Below are positions 49,045 through 57,607 of a stretch of 64,000 nt of DNA, in pieces. A program made the position numbers and the translations under genes. Within the stretch, counting starts at the first letter, position 1; each line of letters opens with the position of its first letter. The DNA is from Anaerolineales bacterium (GTDB lineage: Bacteria > Chloroflexota > Anaerolineae > Anaerolineales > UBA11579): contig JAHCIJ010000003.1 in NCBI GenBank assembly GCA_026129255.1, forward strand, positions 372,001-436,000, given 5' to 3'. The notes beneath the pieces are model-generated. The model did not search any database and was not told the origin of the DNA. It saw only the letters and a program-made list of their open reading frames with translations.

Positions 49045-49929
49045 ATGCGTTGGTGGGATTGGGTTTCATTAGGTCTTGAAGCTGTCCAGGCAGTAGAGAT
49101 GGATAAAGTTCGTACTGCAGTTCAAGGTAGCCATGAATTGCAGCTGAACGAAGTTCGCGATAAGCAGATTATCGGTCATTTAAAAAATGTGGTATTCGCC
49201 AGTTCGCAGTCTGTTAAAACGCTTGAACGCCAAGTAAAGCAGAAACCGTTAACAGGCTATGTCGTAGCCAAACTCCTTGAGATTCGTCTCGAAGCTTTTA
49301 AAATTGCTCCCACAATCTTTCCTGACATAGCAGATAAAACATATACATCCGATACCATGGTTGCTATTGCTAAAGTAAGAGACGAAGCTGAAAGTCATCT
49401 TTCAGCCAGCGAAATCAAGAAAGCCAGGCAAGTAATTTCTGCGATCATTGAAATGCCATTACTCCATTCTGCACGCGAATCAAAGATGGCGGCGGCGAAT
49501 CTTGAGAGTACAGCCACAGAATGGACTGCTTTAAGCTCCAAACGCACACTGTTTCTTGTGGCAGCCGTGGGAAGCCTGCTAGGGATGCCGGTCGCTATTT
49601 TTGTTGTTCCATTTTTGTTCGGAGGCATCGCGAGTTTTCTGGGCGGTTCAGATGCTGCTGATGGAGCTTTCCTCCTTGGTTGTTTATTGCCTTTCGGGAT
49701 GCCAGCACTCTCTATTGTTTTGCTCGTTCTTGCTTCGCCTGCAAGATATAAGGAGTTGAAACAGATCCGCGCTGCGGAACTTGAAACGGTTAAACAGGAG
49801 GGTTCTAGCGAATATGATGACCTCTCTATTAAACAGCTTGATTCTCGGATAGCAAAAACGAGTGCCTTTATCGAAGAAGTCATGGGGGATTCGGGAGAGG
49901 CGGATTACAGACTGTTATTGCTGGCTTGA
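49045..49929 (+). CDS. Unrecognised membrane protein, partner of the XRE regulator
   Basis: 294 residues; AAGGAGAG precedes the ATG. The N-terminal 160 residues are helical and charged, beginning MRWWDWVSLGLEAVQAVEMD. Two hydrophobic helices follow (about 175-200 and 210-235: LFLVAAVGSLLGMPVAIFVV and FLLGCLLPFGMPALSIVLLV), then a charged helical tail. Topology suggests a membrane hairpin with both soluble parts in the cytosol. No family recognised. It is AT-richer than surrounding genes and flanked by repeat remnants. Role unknown; a membrane-acting effector controlled by the XRE protein is one possibility. Confidence 0.6.
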   Translation: MRWWDWVSLGLEAVQAVEMDKVRTAVQGSHELQLNEVRDKQIIGHLKNVVFASSQSVKTLERQVKQKPLTGYVVAKLLEIRLEAFKIAPTIFPDIADKTYTSDTMVAIAKVRDEAESHLSASEIKKARQVISAIIEMPLLHSARESKMAAANLESTATEWTALSSKRTLFLVAAVGSLLGMPVAIFVVPFLFGGIASFLGGSDAADGAFLLGCLLPFGMPALSIVLLVLASPARYKELKQIRAAELETVKQEGSSEYDDLSIKQLDSRIAKTSAFIEEVMGDSGEADYRLLLLA

Positions 49930-49996
49930 GCTAGACCAGTATTTGACGCACAAGAAAGTGATTCCCTCCTTCGCCCACAATGACAGAACTGACAAT

Positions 49997-50028
49997 AAAA
50001 CAGCCCCGCCAAACGGCGGGGCTGTTTT
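49997..50028. terminator. Bidirectional intrinsic terminator
   Basis: AAAACAGCCCCGCC-AAAC-GGCGGGGCTGTTTT, a 14-bp stem including A/T flanks. It separates the plus-strand membrane-protein gene from pnp on minus. Confidence 0.9.
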
Positions 50029-50061
50029 AGATTGAGCTTCTATCTGCGGTGAATTCCCGCC

Positions 50062-52281
50062 CTAGCGTCGGCCGCCGCGGCCACGGTCTCGGCCGCCATC
50101 GCGGCCCCCGCCACGACCGCCGCGGTCGCCACCGCCGCCACGCGGGCGGCTAGCACCGCCCTTATCGCGCTCGCGCGCTTCTTCGGCGGTCCAGCCTTCG
50201 AGCACAGCCTGGCGGCTGAGACGGATCTTGCCGCTGGGGTCAACGTCGGTCACCATGACGGAGACTTCATCGCCGACCTGCACAACGCTCTCCACGCTCT
50301 CGACATGGTTGCTGTCGAGCTGCGAGATGTGCACCATACCGTCGATATTGGGCAGGATCTCGACGAAGGCGCCGAAGTCCGTAGTGCGCACCACTTTGCC
50401 GGTGTAGACCTTGCCGATCTCAGCCGTCTCGGTGAGCGCTTCAATGCGCTCGCGGGCGATACGCGCCTTCTCACCATCATCTGAAGCGATGAACACAGTG
50501 CCATCGTCAGCAATGTCGATCTTGGCGCCACTCTCTTCCTGGATGGCACGGATGGTCTTGCCGCCTGGGCCGATCACCGCGCCGATCTTCTCGACGGGCA
50601 CCTGGATGGTGGTGATACGTGGCGCGTGCTCCTTCAGGTCGGCACGCGGGGCGGCCAGCGCCTCCAGCATCTTGTTGAGGATGTGCTTGCGGCCTTCCTT
50701 AGCTTGCGTCAGCGCCTCGGCCATCATCTGTGCGGTCAGGCCGGAGATCTTGATGTCCATCTGCAGGGCGGTGATGCCTTTGTCGGTACCGGCGACCTTG
50801 AAGTCCATGTCGCCGAGGTGATCTTCGATGCCCTGAATGTCGCTCAGGATCTGGTACTTGCTGCCATCCGTGATGAGGCCCATGGCGATACCGGAGACGG
50901 GTGCCTTGATCGGCACGCCGGCATCCATCAGCGCCAGGGTGCTGCCGCACACCGAGCCCATCGAGGTGCTGCCGTTGGAAGACAGGCACTCAGAGACCAG
51001 GCGCAGCGTGTAGGGGAACTCTTTCTCGCTGGGCAGCACGGCTACCAGGGCGCGCTCAGCGAGGGCGCCGTGGCCGATCTCACGGCGGGAGGAGCCGCGC
51101 AGCGGGCGGGCTTCACCGGTGGAGTACGGCGGGAAGTTGTAGTGATGCATGTAGCGCTTGGTATTGATCGGGGTCAGGTTGTCCAGCTCTTGCGCTTCCT
51201 TGGGCGTGCCCAAGGTAGTGAGCGTCAGCACCTGTGTCTCACCGCGGGTGAACAGGCCGGAGCCATGCGCACGCGGGCTGAGGTCCACTTCGCACCAGAT
51301 GGGGCGGATCTCGGTCGGCTTGCGGCCATCCGGGCGCTTGCCGTCATTGATAATGCGGCGGCGCACCACGGCCTTCTCAGCGGAGGTGTAAGCTTCCTTC
51401 ACCTGGCCAGCCAGCACGGCGTCGTCCGCAGCCAACTCTCCAACAATGGTGTCACGCAGGGCGTCGATGGCCTCGTACTGGGCCGCCTTGCCCTCGGTGT
51501 TCTCGAGGATGTTCTCCAGCTCGCTCTCGGCGCGGGCCAGCACTTTCTTCTTGAGCTCTTCGTCGATGCTGAACTTGGGATAGTCGCGCTTGGGCTTGCC
51601 CACCGCGGCGGTTATTTCCAACTGAATGTCGATCAAAGGTTGCAGCGCCTCGTGGCCGAGCACGAGGGCGGCGGCCATGGCGTCTTCGTCCACTTCGTTG
51701 GCGCCGCATTCCACCATCAGGATGGCGTCACGCGTGCCAGCGATACGCAGGTCAAGGTCAGATTCAGGCAGCTGGCTGTAGGTGGGGTTGACCACGAACT
51801 CGCCATTGATGCGGCCCACGCGCACGGCGCCGACGGGGCCGTTCCACGGGATGTCTGAGATCATGATGGCGGCCGAGGCGGCGTTGACGGCGATCACGTC
51901 CAGCACGTTCTCCGTGTCGGCCGAGAGGGCGGTCATGATGACTTGCACATCGTTGCGCATGTCTTTGGGGAACAGCGGGCGCAGCGGGCGATCGGTCAGG
52001 CGCGAGGTGAGGATGGCAACTTCAGTGGGGCGGCCCTCACGGCGGAAGAACGATCCGGGGATGCGGCCACCGGCGTACATGCGCTCTTCAAAGTCTACGC
52101 TGAGTGGGAAGAAGTCGATGCCGGTGCGCGGGTTGGCGCTCATCGTGGCGGTAGCCAGAATGAGCGATTCGCCAATGCGCACGGTGACTGCGCCGCCGGC
52201 CAAACGGGCCAGCTTGCCGGTTTCCAAGGTGATGCTTTGGTTGCCAACGGTGGCTGTATAACTGTGTACTTCTGGTTTCAT
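50062..52281 (-). CDS. pnp: Polyribonucleotide nucleotidyltransferase (PNPase)
   Basis: 739 residues. Two RNase PH domains (the second has GETQVLTLTTLG and the GSSRREIGHGALAERAL active-site region) are followed by a KH domain (IGAVIGPGGKTIRAIQEESG) and an S1 domain (GKVYTGKVVRTTDFGAFVEI). The last 40 residues are a Gly/Arg/Asp repeat tail, unusual in length and likely RNA-binding. PNPase degrades RNA from 3' ends with phosphate. It follows rpsO in the conserved rpsO-pnp order, with a strong terminator hairpin between. Confidence 0.97.
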   Translation of the reverse strand: MKPEVHSYTATVGNQSITLETGKLARLAGGAVTVRIGESLILATATMSANPRTGIDFFPLSVDFEERMYAGGRIPGSFFRREGRPTEVAILTSRLTDRPLRPLFPKDMRNDVQVIMTALSADTENVLDVIAVNAASAAIMISDIPWNGPVGAVRVGRINGEFVVNPTYSQLPESDLDLRIAGTRDAILMVECGANEVDEDAMAAALVLGHEALQPLIDIQLEITAAVGKPKRDYPKFSIDEELKKKVLARAESELENILENTEGKAAQYEAIDALRDTIVGELAADDAVLAGQVKEAYTSAEKAVVRRRIINDGKRPDGRKPTEIRPIWCEVDLSPRAHGSGLFTRGETQVLTLTTLGTPKEAQELDNLTPINTKRYMHHYNFPPYSTGEARPLRGSSRREIGHGALAERALVAVLPSEKEFPYTLRLVSECLSSNGSTSMGSVCGSTLALMDAGVPIKAPVSGIAMGLITDGSKYQILSDIQGIEDHLGDMDFKVAGTDKGITALQMDIKISGLTAQMMAEALTQAKEGRKHILNKMLEALAAPRADLKEHAPRITTIQVPVEKIGAVIGPGGKTIRAIQEESGAKIDIADDGTVFIASDDGEKARIARERIEALTETAEIGKVYTGKVVRTTDFGAFVEILPNIDGMVHISQLDSNHVESVESVVQVGDEVSVMVTDVDPSGKIRLSRQAVLEGWTAEEARERDKGGASRPRGGGGDRGGRGGGRDGGRDRGRGGRR

Positions 52282-52484
52282 ACGTCTCCTATGGGCGCAT
52301 TACGTCCTAGGAGCCTGTTCAGGCAGGCGCAATGCGCTGGCCCACCTGTTGAGGAACTGGTAACTGCGGCAAATAGTTTAATTAATTTGCCGCAAGTACC
52401 AATGCCCCTAACGGGTGGGGATGGTTTGATGGGGCTAGTGTATCCGCAAACTTGGCCGCCTGCCCCATAAACGGCGGCCTAAAC

Positions 52485-52520
52485 AAAAATCGTGGTTGGG
52501 CTTGCCCAACCACGATTTTT
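52485..52520 (-). terminator. Hairpin between rpsO and pnp
   Basis: AAAAATCGTGGTTGGGC-TT-GCCCAACCACGATTTTT, a 17-bp stem; on minus a T-run closes it. It probably terminates most rpsO transcripts or is cleaved to control pnp, as RNase III sites do in other bacteria. Confidence 0.8.
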
Positions 52521-52801
52521 TACTTACTGGTCTTGCGGCGAATGCCGAGCCGGTCTGCCAGCGCAACATAACCTTCGTAGTTCCTGTCGCGCAGGTAGTT
52601 GAGCAAGCGGCGGCGCTGCCCCACCAGCTTCACCAGGCCGCGGCGGGAAGCCACGTCCTTCTTGTGGGTTTGGCCGTGAGCGGTGAGCTGCTCAATGCGG
52701 TTGGTCAGCAAGGCGATTTGCACCTCAGTGGAGCCGGTGTCGCCTTCAGCGCGGCGGTAATCGCCGATCACTTGGTCTTTCTTTTCTTTTGGTAACGGCA
52801 T
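52520..52801 (-). CDS. rpsO: 30S ribosomal protein S15
   Basis: 93 residues, slightly longer than the usual 89. [20 protein letters not shown] and the 16S-binding [20 protein letters not shown] are diagnostic in their parts. AAAAAGGAG precedes the ATG. S15 binds helix 22 of 16S rRNA early in 30S assembly. It lies upstream of pnp as in many bacteria. Confidence 0.97.
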   Translation of the reverse strand: MPLPKEKKDQVIGDYRRAEGDTGSTEVQIALLTNRIEQLTAHGQTHKKDVASRRGLVKLVGQRRRLLNYLRDRNYEGYVALADRLGIRRKTSK

Positions 52802-53094
52802 GACGTCTGCATCTCCTTTTTGGCAGGTCTCCTGGCACGCAGCCTGAGCCGCATTGCCGGTCGAGTCAGTGGCAGATTATATCAGGTGGGGCGAGAATCA
52901 TCCACAGGAGTGTGAGCGATCCACAGATGAACACGGATGTAAGCCCAATAACCCCACTTTTCGTCTTTGCGAGGCGCAGGCCTGCCTGCGCACGAAGCAA
53001 TCCCCAAGCTATGCGTACGGTAGGACAGCCTTCAGCAGCTACAAAGACGGCTAGAGGGCTAATCTGTGTTCATCCGCGTTTATCTGCGGTTGGA
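52802..53094. repeat. Composite repeat region
   Basis: No gene is seen. Inverted outer segments CCACAGATGAACACGGAT (52921-52938) and ATCCGCGTTTATCTGCGG (about 53070-53087) enclose a short copy of the CGTCTTTGCGAGG...CGAAGCAATCCCC repeat (52962-53006). The outer segments resemble a repeat motif common in several phyla. The right segment runs up to the stop of the HEAT-like gene. Confidence 0.6.
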
Positions 53095-53886
53095 TTACTT
53101 CGCCAATTCGCGCAACCCTGCCTGCATCTCCGCAGGCAGGTGGCGCAGCACTTGGCGGGCGACCCAGCGGCTGCCCTCGCTGGGCTCGGCCGAGAGTGCC
53201 TGGCCCAGAAAATAAGCCGTTTCCTTGGGGGTCTGCTGCGCCAAAGCCACCAGCAAATCCGCCAGGAAAGGCTGCAGCTTGCGGGGCGGGTCCTGGCTGA
53301 TGGGCAACAGCGCCGTGAACAGCGCCGGCAGGTTGGCAAACCGGCCGGTGGCCAGCAGCGTTTGCAGGCTGCCCAGGCTGAGCACCTGCTTGCGGAACTC
53401 GCCGGTCGCCAGCAGGCGCTGAGCCAAGTGCAACAACGCCTCCGGGTTGCTGGCTGCCATGTAGCGCGTGCCGCGTTCGTGGAGCTCGTTCAGCAGCAGC
53501 TCCTCCTGGTTCTCGCTCGCCCAGGCTTCCAGACGCGTACCGACCTCTGGCTCTGCAGCGGGGATATTGCCCAGCAGGCGGATGGCCAGCAGGCGCGTCT
53601 CATAGCTGCGCCGCTCCCACAAGACATCGGCGATCGCCAGGGCCGCGGCTGGCTGTTGCCCGGCTTGCAGGCTCATCTCCATTTCCAGGCGGCGCAGCAC
53701 AGGCGGCGGCACTTCAAAGCTGAAGAGTATCGGGCGCATGCCTTTGATACGCCCCTGGCGGTGCACAGGCGTGGCATACGCCTGCAGCAAATGCTCCAGT
53801 TGGCGCAAGTAGACTTCGGGCTCGTTGAAATATTCGGAGAGCTGGGCCGCCTCTTGTTGCAACTGGCCCAGTTGGATGCTGGGCAT
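53095..53886 (-). CDS. HEAT-like helical repeat protein of unknown function
   Basis: 263 residues, almost entirely amphipathic helices with regularly spaced leucines and alanines (LAIADVLWERRSYETRLLAI, LLHLAQRLLATGEFRKQVLS). This fits a HEAT/armadillo-type solenoid like the DNA-alkylation-repeat proteins, though no active residues are visible. It probably binds another protein or nucleic acid. Its ATG overlaps the stop of the LOG gene (ATGA), so they are translated together. Confidence 0.55.
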   Translation of the reverse strand: MPSIQLGQLQQEAAQLSEYFNEPEVYLRQLEHLLQAYATPVHRQGRIKGMRPILFSFEVPPPVLRRLEMEMSLQAGQQPAAALAIADVLWERRSYETRLLAIRLLGNIPAAEPEVGTRLEAWASENQEELLLNELHERGTRYMAASNPEALLHLAQRLLATGEFRKQVLSLGSLQTLLATGRFANLPALFTALLPISQDPPRKLQPFLADLLVALAQQTPKETAYFLGQALSAEPSEGSRWVARQVLRHLPAEMQAGLRELAK

Positions 53887-54428
53887 CAGGCCGCCAGCGC
53901 CGCGGCCAAGCGCAGCAAGGCTGCGTCAACATCTTCGGCAAAGCTGAGCAGCTCGCGGTGAGCCGGGCGGATGTGCTCCGCTTGTGCATCCAACACGGCA
54001 GTGATGGCGCGCTGCCAACCCGCGCCGATGAGGATCAGCGGGCGCACGGGTATCGACTGGGTTTGCATCTGGCTCCACATGGTGACGATCTCATCCAGCG
54101 TGCCGATGCCGCCCGGCAACGCCAGGGCGGCATCGCAGGTCTCGACCAGGGAGTAGAGGCGCTCTTGGAGCGTGGCGAACTTGCGCTCCTCCAGCACCCA
54201 TGGGTTGTGCTTGGCGGCGCGCCAATCTTCAATCTGCTGACACGTGACGCCGATCACATGGCCGCCAGCCTCAGCCGCGCCGCGCGAAGTGGCTTCCATG
54301 GTGCCCATGTAACCGCCGGTGAGCACGGTGTGCCCGGCGCGCGCCAGCAGCTCGCCCAGGCGGCGCGCTTCTTCGTAGGTGGGTTGGCCGGGCAGAGGGG
54401 CAGAGGAGCCGAAGACAGTAATGTTCAT
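53886..54428 (-). CDS. LOG-family (TIGR00730-type) nucleotide phosphoribohydrolase-like protein
   Basis: 180 residues. The Rossmann-like start ITVFGSSAP, the phosphate loop GGYMGTMEATSRGA, and PGGIGTLDEIVTMWS (PGGxGTxxE catalytic motif) define the family. LOG proteins remove ribose 5'-phosphate from nucleotides such as cytokinin ribotides or AMP-like compounds. The ATG is preceded at 7 nt by TAGAAT, with no Shine-Dalgarno sequence; a leaderless transcript is likely. Confidence 0.88.
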   Translation of the reverse strand: MNITVFGSSAPLPGQPTYEEARRLGELLARAGHTVLTGGYMGTMEATSRGAAEAGGHVIGVTCQQIEDWRAAKHNPWVLEERKFATLQERLYSLVETCDAALALPGGIGTLDEIVTMWSQMQTQSIPVRPLILIGAGWQRAITAVLDAQAEHIRPAHRELLSFAEDVDAALLRLAAALAA

Positions 54429-54435
54429 GGGCCGT

Positions 54436-54441
54436 ATTCTA
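54436..54441 (-). promoter_or_regulatory. -10 box (TAGAAT) for a leaderless LOG transcript
   Basis: On minus TAGAAT is followed by the 7 nt ACGGCCC and the ATG at 54428. It lies within the 31-bp gap after the O-methyltransferase stop. Confidence 0.55.
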
Positions 54442-54459
54442 CAAGACTTGCTGCCAGCG

Positions 54460-55110
54460 CTACGCTACGATGGTGAGCGCAAAGCCATCGTAGCCCTTGT
54501 TGCCCACCGTTTGGATCGCCGTACTGTTGCCGTTGGTGCCGAGCGCCTGCAGCAGCTGGCGGGCGCCAGTGCTGTTGGCATCCTGGCCATCCACCACCTC
54601 ACCGCCACGGATCACGTTGTCGCTAATGATCAGGCCGCCTTTGCGGGTGAGCTTGTGCGCCCATTCGAAATAGGCGGGCAGGTTGGCCTTGTCCGCATCC
54701 AGAAAGCACAGATCAAAGCTGGCGGCGTAGTCTGGCAGCAAGGCGGGCAAGCTGTCCAGCGCGGCTCCAAGGCGCAGCTCTACGCGGTCAGCGACGCCCG
54801 CCGCGGCGAAGTTGGCTTGAGCCACCTCAGCGTGCTTGGGCTCCGCTTCCAGCGTCACCAGGCGCCCGCCAGCGGGCAGGGCGCGGGCCAGCCAGATGCC
54901 GCTGTAGCCAGCCAGTGTGCCCACCTCTAAAATGCGCTGGGCGCCGATGGCGCGAGCCAGGATGTGCAATAGCTGGCCCTGCATGGCGGATACCTGGATG
55001 TTGGGGATGCCGGCTTGCTCTGCGGCCGCCAGGGCGGCTGCAAATACCGGCTCATCCGGAGCCAGCAAACCCTCGAGGAATTTATCTACTTGTTGCCAGG
55101 TGGCTTCCAT
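54460..55110 (-). CDS. Class I SAM-dependent O-methyltransferase
   Basis: 216 residues. SAMQGQLLHILARAIGAQRI, then ILEVGTLAGYSGIWLARALP (motif I) and FLDADKANLPAYFEWA with the metal-binding Asp, match the CCoAOMT-like family. LIISDNVIRGGEVVD supplies further active-site residues. Such enzymes methylate catechol-like hydroxyls. The ATG at 55110 has AGGAAAGGA upstream. An 18-residue extension to 55164 is not supported. Confidence 0.88.
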   Translation of the reverse strand: MEATWQQVDKFLEGLLAPDEPVFAAALAAAEQAGIPNIQVSAMQGQLLHILARAIGAQRILEVGTLAGYSGIWLARALPAGGRLVTLEAEPKHAEVAQANFAAAGVADRVELRLGAALDSLPALLPDYAASFDLCFLDADKANLPAYFEWAHKLTRKGGLIISDNVIRGGEVVDGQDANSTGARQLLQALGTNGNSTAIQTVGNKGYDGFALTIVA

Positions 55111-55228
55111 GGTGCGTCCTTTCCTACTCTTTGCGGGATCACAGTGTAACGTTGTCTGGCGCACAGACTAGCGGAACATCCTCACTTGTAGCATAATCAA
55201 CATATGTAGCTTATCTTTGGAGGATGAG

Positions 55229-56869
55229 ATGACCGCCGCAAAACGCCTTGTATATATCCTGCTGGCCCTGATCTTGAGTGCATGTGCGCCAAGCGCACCC
55301 CCGCAGCGCGCGCCGCTAGAACCCACCGCAGCGACGCCTGTAGAAGACGAGACCACAATCGGCACACAGGTATATGGCAGAGTTGTGGATGGCGCGACGA
55401 ACAGCCCGGTGTCCTATGCGTTTGTGCAGGCCAAGAACCACCGTGGCGTAACGGTGACTGTGTTCTCGGATGCGGATGGCAACTTCTCCATTCCTGATCT
55501 TGCGGCAGACACGTACATAGTTTCCTCTCACAGCTTTGGCTATCTGAATGCCCTGCCGCAAGAGATCGCGCTGATAACTTCCACACCTGTGCAGGTGGAG
55601 CTGAGCCTTTCTGTGGCGCCGGATACGCGCAGCTTGGTGAGCGGCGCCGAATGGCTAAGCATGCTGCCGGATAACACTCAAACCCGCCAGTTCATTTTGG
55701 ATTGCCAGGGCTGCCACCAGTTGGGCTGGATCCGCAATGTGCGCAATGGCTGGCCGACCCAAGACCAGTGGGAAGTCTCGATCCGCAAAATGTTGAGCTT
55801 CTATGGGCCGCAGAGCGGCTTCCCCATCATTGGGCCTGTGAACGTGGAGGAACTGGCCGCCTGGCTGGTGGAGTACCTGAACGAGGATACGCTGCCGCCG
55901 CCACCGCTACCGATCGCGCCTGAGGCGGCCACTGTACGCATCACCGAATACGACTTCCCCGGGGCCGGACCGCATGACCTGGTTTTGGACGCCAATGGGC
56001 AAGTGGTCATCACCGGCATGTTCAGCCACAACATGTACTCGCTTGACCCGCTGACTGGCGAGTTCACCCGCTTTGATCTCAAACCGAATGCCAACCCGCG
56101 CGCGCTGGAAATCGATGCCAAGGGGAATTGGTGGATTGTGTTTGGCAGCCCGATGCAACTAGCCTACATGGATCCGAATACGGGCGACTTTGATGTGCAC
56201 TCCATTGGTATGTATGCCCACAGCATTGCGATTGATGCTCAGGGCCATGCCTGGGCCAACGGGCACTTCCTGGCAAACCCAGGCAAAGTAGTGGCCGTCG
56301 ATCCGCGGGACGGCTCGCAGCGCAGCTTTGACGTGCCCGACAATAATGTGCACAACCTGGCTGGGCTGCCGATCTCGTATGACTTGCGGGTGGATGCAGA
56401 TGGGATGATATGGGTCTCTGAATTGAACTGGAACCGCATGTACAAGCTGGACCCGCAAACCGGCGAAGTGGCCTACTACGAACTGCCCAACGACACCAGC
56501 GGCCCGCGCCGTTTTGAGTTGGACGCAGCAGGAAACCTGTGGATTCCACAATTCTCCGGCGGGCGCCTGGCGATGTTCGACCCGCGCACGGAAAGCTTTA
56601 CGGAGTGGGATGTGCCCACGCCTAACGCCGAGCCCTATGTGGTGAAGGTGGACCACCAGCGCGGCTTAGTGTGGATCGGCTATGCGGCAGGCAACCGGGT
56701 GGCCAGCTTTGACCCGCGCACTGAGCGCTTTGTCGAATATCTGCTGCCGACCGCCTTCGCGCTGATCCGCCACATGGCGATCGACGAGGCCAGCGGTGAT
56801 GTGTGGGTAAGCTATCACCATGTGCCCACGGCGCAAGACAAGATTGTACGGCTGCAGATATTCTCGTAA
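55229..56869 (+). CDS. Lipoprotein with carboxypeptidase-like domain, CxxCH haem motif and Vgb-type propeller
   Basis: 546 residues. RLVYILLALILSAC is a lipoprotein signal; GGAGG lies 5 nt before this ATG. Residues about 45-125 resemble a carboxypeptidase regulatory-like beta domain (YGRVVDGATNSPVSYAFVQA). CQGCH near residue 155 is a single c-type haem motif. Residues 220-546 form a virginiamycin-B-lyase-like beta-propeller with repeated D-A-x-G-x-x-W units (DAKGNWWIVF, DAAGNLWIPQ). The combination suggests a surface redox or sugar-binding protein rather than an antibiotic lyase. Substrate unknown. Confidence 0.78.
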   Translation: MTAAKRLVYILLALILSACAPSAPPQRAPLEPTAATPVEDETTIGTQVYGRVVDGATNSPVSYAFVQAKNHRGVTVTVFSDADGNFSIPDLAADTYIVSSHSFGYLNALPQEIALITSTPVQVELSLSVAPDTRSLVSGAEWLSMLPDNTQTRQFILDCQGCHQLGWIRNVRNGWPTQDQWEVSIRKMLSFYGPQSGFPIIGPVNVEELAAWLVEYLNEDTLPPPPLPIAPEAATVRITEYDFPGAGPHDLVLDANGQVVITGMFSHNMYSLDPLTGEFTRFDLKPNANPRALEIDAKGNWWIVFGSPMQLAYMDPNTGDFDVHSIGMYAHSIAIDAQGHAWANGHFLANPGKVVAVDPRDGSQRSFDVPDNNVHNLAGLPISYDLRVDADGMIWVSELNWNRMYKLDPQTGEVAYYELPNDTSGPRRFELDAAGNLWIPQFSGGRLAMFDPRTESFTEWDVPTPNAEPYVVKVDHQRGLVWIGYAAGNRVASFDPRTERFVEYLLPTAFALIRHMAIDEASGDVWVSYHHVPTAQDKIVRLQIFS

Positions 56870-56872
56870 CGT

Positions 56873-57607
56873 TTAGGCTGTTGGCGGCTTGTGGCCGTAG
56901 ACCGCGCTGGCACAGCCAAAAAAGAATTCTGTGTACTGCGTCTCCAGGCCAGCGATTCGGAAGATGGCTTGAGCGCGCTTGGCATTCTTGAACAGGCGTG
57001 TGTAGCGCGCCAGCAGCCTGTAATTGTCTGGGTTGCCCAGCAGCACGCGCCCCAACAGGGGAATGCAATATTGAATGTAGATCATGTAAGGAATGCGCAG
57101 AATCGCTGAGGCAGGTACTGAGATCTCAACCAGCGCAAACGTGCCGCCAGGTTTGAGCAAGCGCATGATCTCGCGTGCCAGTGTGTGCAGTTGCGGCTCT
57201 GAGAATGTTTTGAGGCCAAAGGTGGAGATGACTGCATCCATACTGGCGTTGGTAAATGAGATCACCAGGGCGTTCTGATTGGACACATGCAGGTGGTTCG
57301 AACGCTTGAAGGCGGCCGTCTGGGTGGAAAGCTCCACCATACGGTTGGAAATGTCGAAGGCGTACAGCTGGCCGCCCGGGCCAATCCAGCGAAGGATGTC
57401 TGGCCAGGCCTCTCCCTGCCCAGACATAAAATCGCAGACCTTGCCTCCCTCGTTGAGCCTGGCCAGGCGAACGCACTGCCCACGCCACCACCAGGCAAAG
57501 CCGAACGAAGAGATCAGGTTCACCAGTCCATAGGTGCCTGACATTTCATTGAATAGTTGCTTGATGTAAGCGGGGTCGTAGAGCTTTTCAGGCGCTACGG
57601 GTTGCAT
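56873..57607 (-). CDS. Class I SAM-dependent methyltransferase (UbiE-like)
   Basis: 244 residues. YDPAYIKQLFNEMSGTYGLV is a UbiE/COQ5-like opening. Motif I is degenerate, VCDFMSGQGEAWPDIL in place of D-x-G-x-G-x-G, and motif II MDAVISTFGLKTF with LLKPGGTFALVEI follows. It probably methylates a small lipid or quinone-like compound. The start overlaps the 3' end of the DNA methyltransferase gene by 20 bp, which suggests co-transcription. A longer start at 57670 lies deeper in that gene. Confidence 0.75.
   Translation of the reverse strand: MQPVAPEKLYDPAYIKQLFNEMSGTYGLVNLISSFGFAWWWRGQCVRLARLNEGGKVCDFMSGQGEAWPDILRWIGPGGQLYAFDISNRMVELSTQTAAFKRSNHLHVSNQNALVISFTNASMDAVISTFGLKTFSEPQLHTLAREIMRLLKPGGTFALVEISVPASAILRIPYMIYIQYCIPLLGRVLLGNPDNYRLLARYTRLFKNAKRAQAIFRIAGLETQYTEFFFGCASAVYGHKPPTA

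Noticed and set aside
50626-51858. 410-residue open frame antisense to pnp
   Set aside because: It is opposite the conserved RNase PH domains and has no features of its own.
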